A DNA stretch of 64,000 bases, from contig CAVRFM010000017.1 in the NCBI GenBank assembly GCA_963720375.1, positions 1-64,000 on the forward strand, written 5' to 3'. The position numbers and the translations under genes are program-made. Position 1 is the first letter of the stretch. The number at the start of each line of letters is the position of its first letter. This stretch comes from JAPLHP01 sp963720375. GTDB lineage: Bacteria > Chloroflexota > Dehalococcoidia > UBA2247 > RBG-13-53-26. The notes beneath the pieces were generated by a model. That model searched no databases and had not been told where the DNA came from. It saw nothing but the letters and a program-made list of their open reading frames with translations. Shown piece by piece: positions 63,625-64,000 of the stretch.

Positions 63625-64000
63625 CTAGTCCAGCCAGTGCCCCGTGAAAACCATCTCAGCCGGCCCGCTGAGATAGACTGCACCCTTGCCATCCCATTCC
63701 ACACTCAGTCTGCCCCCGGGCAACACCACATCAACCTTACTGTCCACATAATGATGCAGTTGTGCCGCCACGGCCACCGCACAGGCGCCTGTGCCACAGG
63801 ACAGGGTCTCCCCGGCACCCCGTTCCCATACCCGCACCGTCACCTCTCTGCGTGATACAACATGAGCTATTTCGAAGTTCAGACGGCGGGGAAACAGGCT
63901 GTGATTTTCCACCAGAGGACCCAGCTCTGTCAAGGGGAATTGGTCCACATCTTCCACAAAGCATACGCCATGAGGATTTCCCATGGAAACAAAGGTCAGC
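63625..64000 (-). CDS. dapF: Diaminopimelate epimerase, C-terminal part
   Basis: Interconverts LL- and meso-diaminopimelate. The window cuts the gene: only the last 125 residues are visible. They contain FVSMGNPHGVCFVED, RVWERGAGETLSCGTGACA with the second catalytic cysteine (SCGTG), and the ending LSGPAEMVFTG typical of DapF. Its stop is 22 bases before the dapL start. Confidence 0.93.
   Translation of the reverse strand, partial: LTFVSMGNPHGVCFVEDVDQFPLTELGPLVENHSLFPRRLNFEIAHVVSRREVTVRVWERGAGETLSCGTGACAVAVAAQLHHYVDSKVDVVLPGGRLSVEWDGKGAVYLSGPAEMVFTGHWLD

Overview
The window looks like a chromosomal segment of a Chloroflexota bacterium, probably a Dehalococcoidia-type anaerobe. This is inferred from a block dapF, dapL (LL-diaminopimelate aminotransferase), hflX and xerD, a tungsten-type aldehyde ferredoxin oxidoreductase, many acyl-CoA and CoA-transfer genes, and secreted proteins with a C-terminal membrane anchor. 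No rRNA gene or CRISPR array is seen. There is one complete tRNA, tRNA-Gly(CCC).

Region 1 (1-12.4 kb) is metabolic. It holds an M20 peptidase, an acyl-CoA dehydrogenase, biotin ligase plus a nitroreductase, and a three-gene module of an HMG-CoA-synthase-like/DUF35 fusion, an SCP-x-type thiolase and an SDR. These are followed by an ImmA-like metallopeptidase, a PaaI thioesterase, and a ThDP enzyme paired with a 2-hydroxyacid dehydrogenase. Region 2 (12.5-19.7 kb) is a cell-surface region: an anchored beta-propeller-like protein, a subtilisin-like protease carrying an exact 416-bp internal duplication, a methyltransferase, and remnants of a beta-helix surface protein. Region 3 (19.7-24.4 kb) has two FAD-dependent phytoene-desaturase-like oxidoreductases downstream of an XRE regulator and an overlapping PAS-LuxR regulator. 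Region 4 (24.4-33.6 kb) is degraded accessory DNA. It contains HEAT-repeat genes, a broken STAND ATPase with an Mrr-like nuclease domain (an Avs-type defence gene remnant), a frameshifted trypsin-like lipoprotein, and an aldehyde ferredoxin oxidoreductase whose promoter and first codons are duplicated 1.6 kb upstream.

Region 5 (33,585-59,912) is the main discovery: a 26.3-kb genomic island inserted in tRNA-Gly(CCC). A 48-bp exact copy of the tRNA 3' half lies at its left end and the intact tRNA at its right end. A frameshifted tyrosine integrase sits beside the tRNA, and both ends carry 11-bp-phased NGTGA repeats that look like integrase arm sites. The cargo is almost entirely on the minus strand: a branched-chain-type ABC transporter (LivFGMH, a LivK-type binding protein and an unusual lipoprotein), an acetone-carboxylase-like three-subunit operon, a family III CoA-transferase, two paralogous beta-hydroxyacid dehydrogenases, FMN enzymes, a thioesterase, a decayed acyl-CoA ligase and a CBS-ACT protein. 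A divergent two-component system and an enoyl-CoA hydratase lie near the integrase. Together they suggest import, carboxylation or CoA activation, and beta-oxidation of an unidentified organic acid or ketone.

Region 6 (59.9-64 kb) is core: tRNA-Gly, xerD, hflX, dapL and the end of dapF. Removing the island would place the aldehyde oxidoreductase gene directly beside tRNA-Gly and xerD, which is a clear prediction for related genomes.
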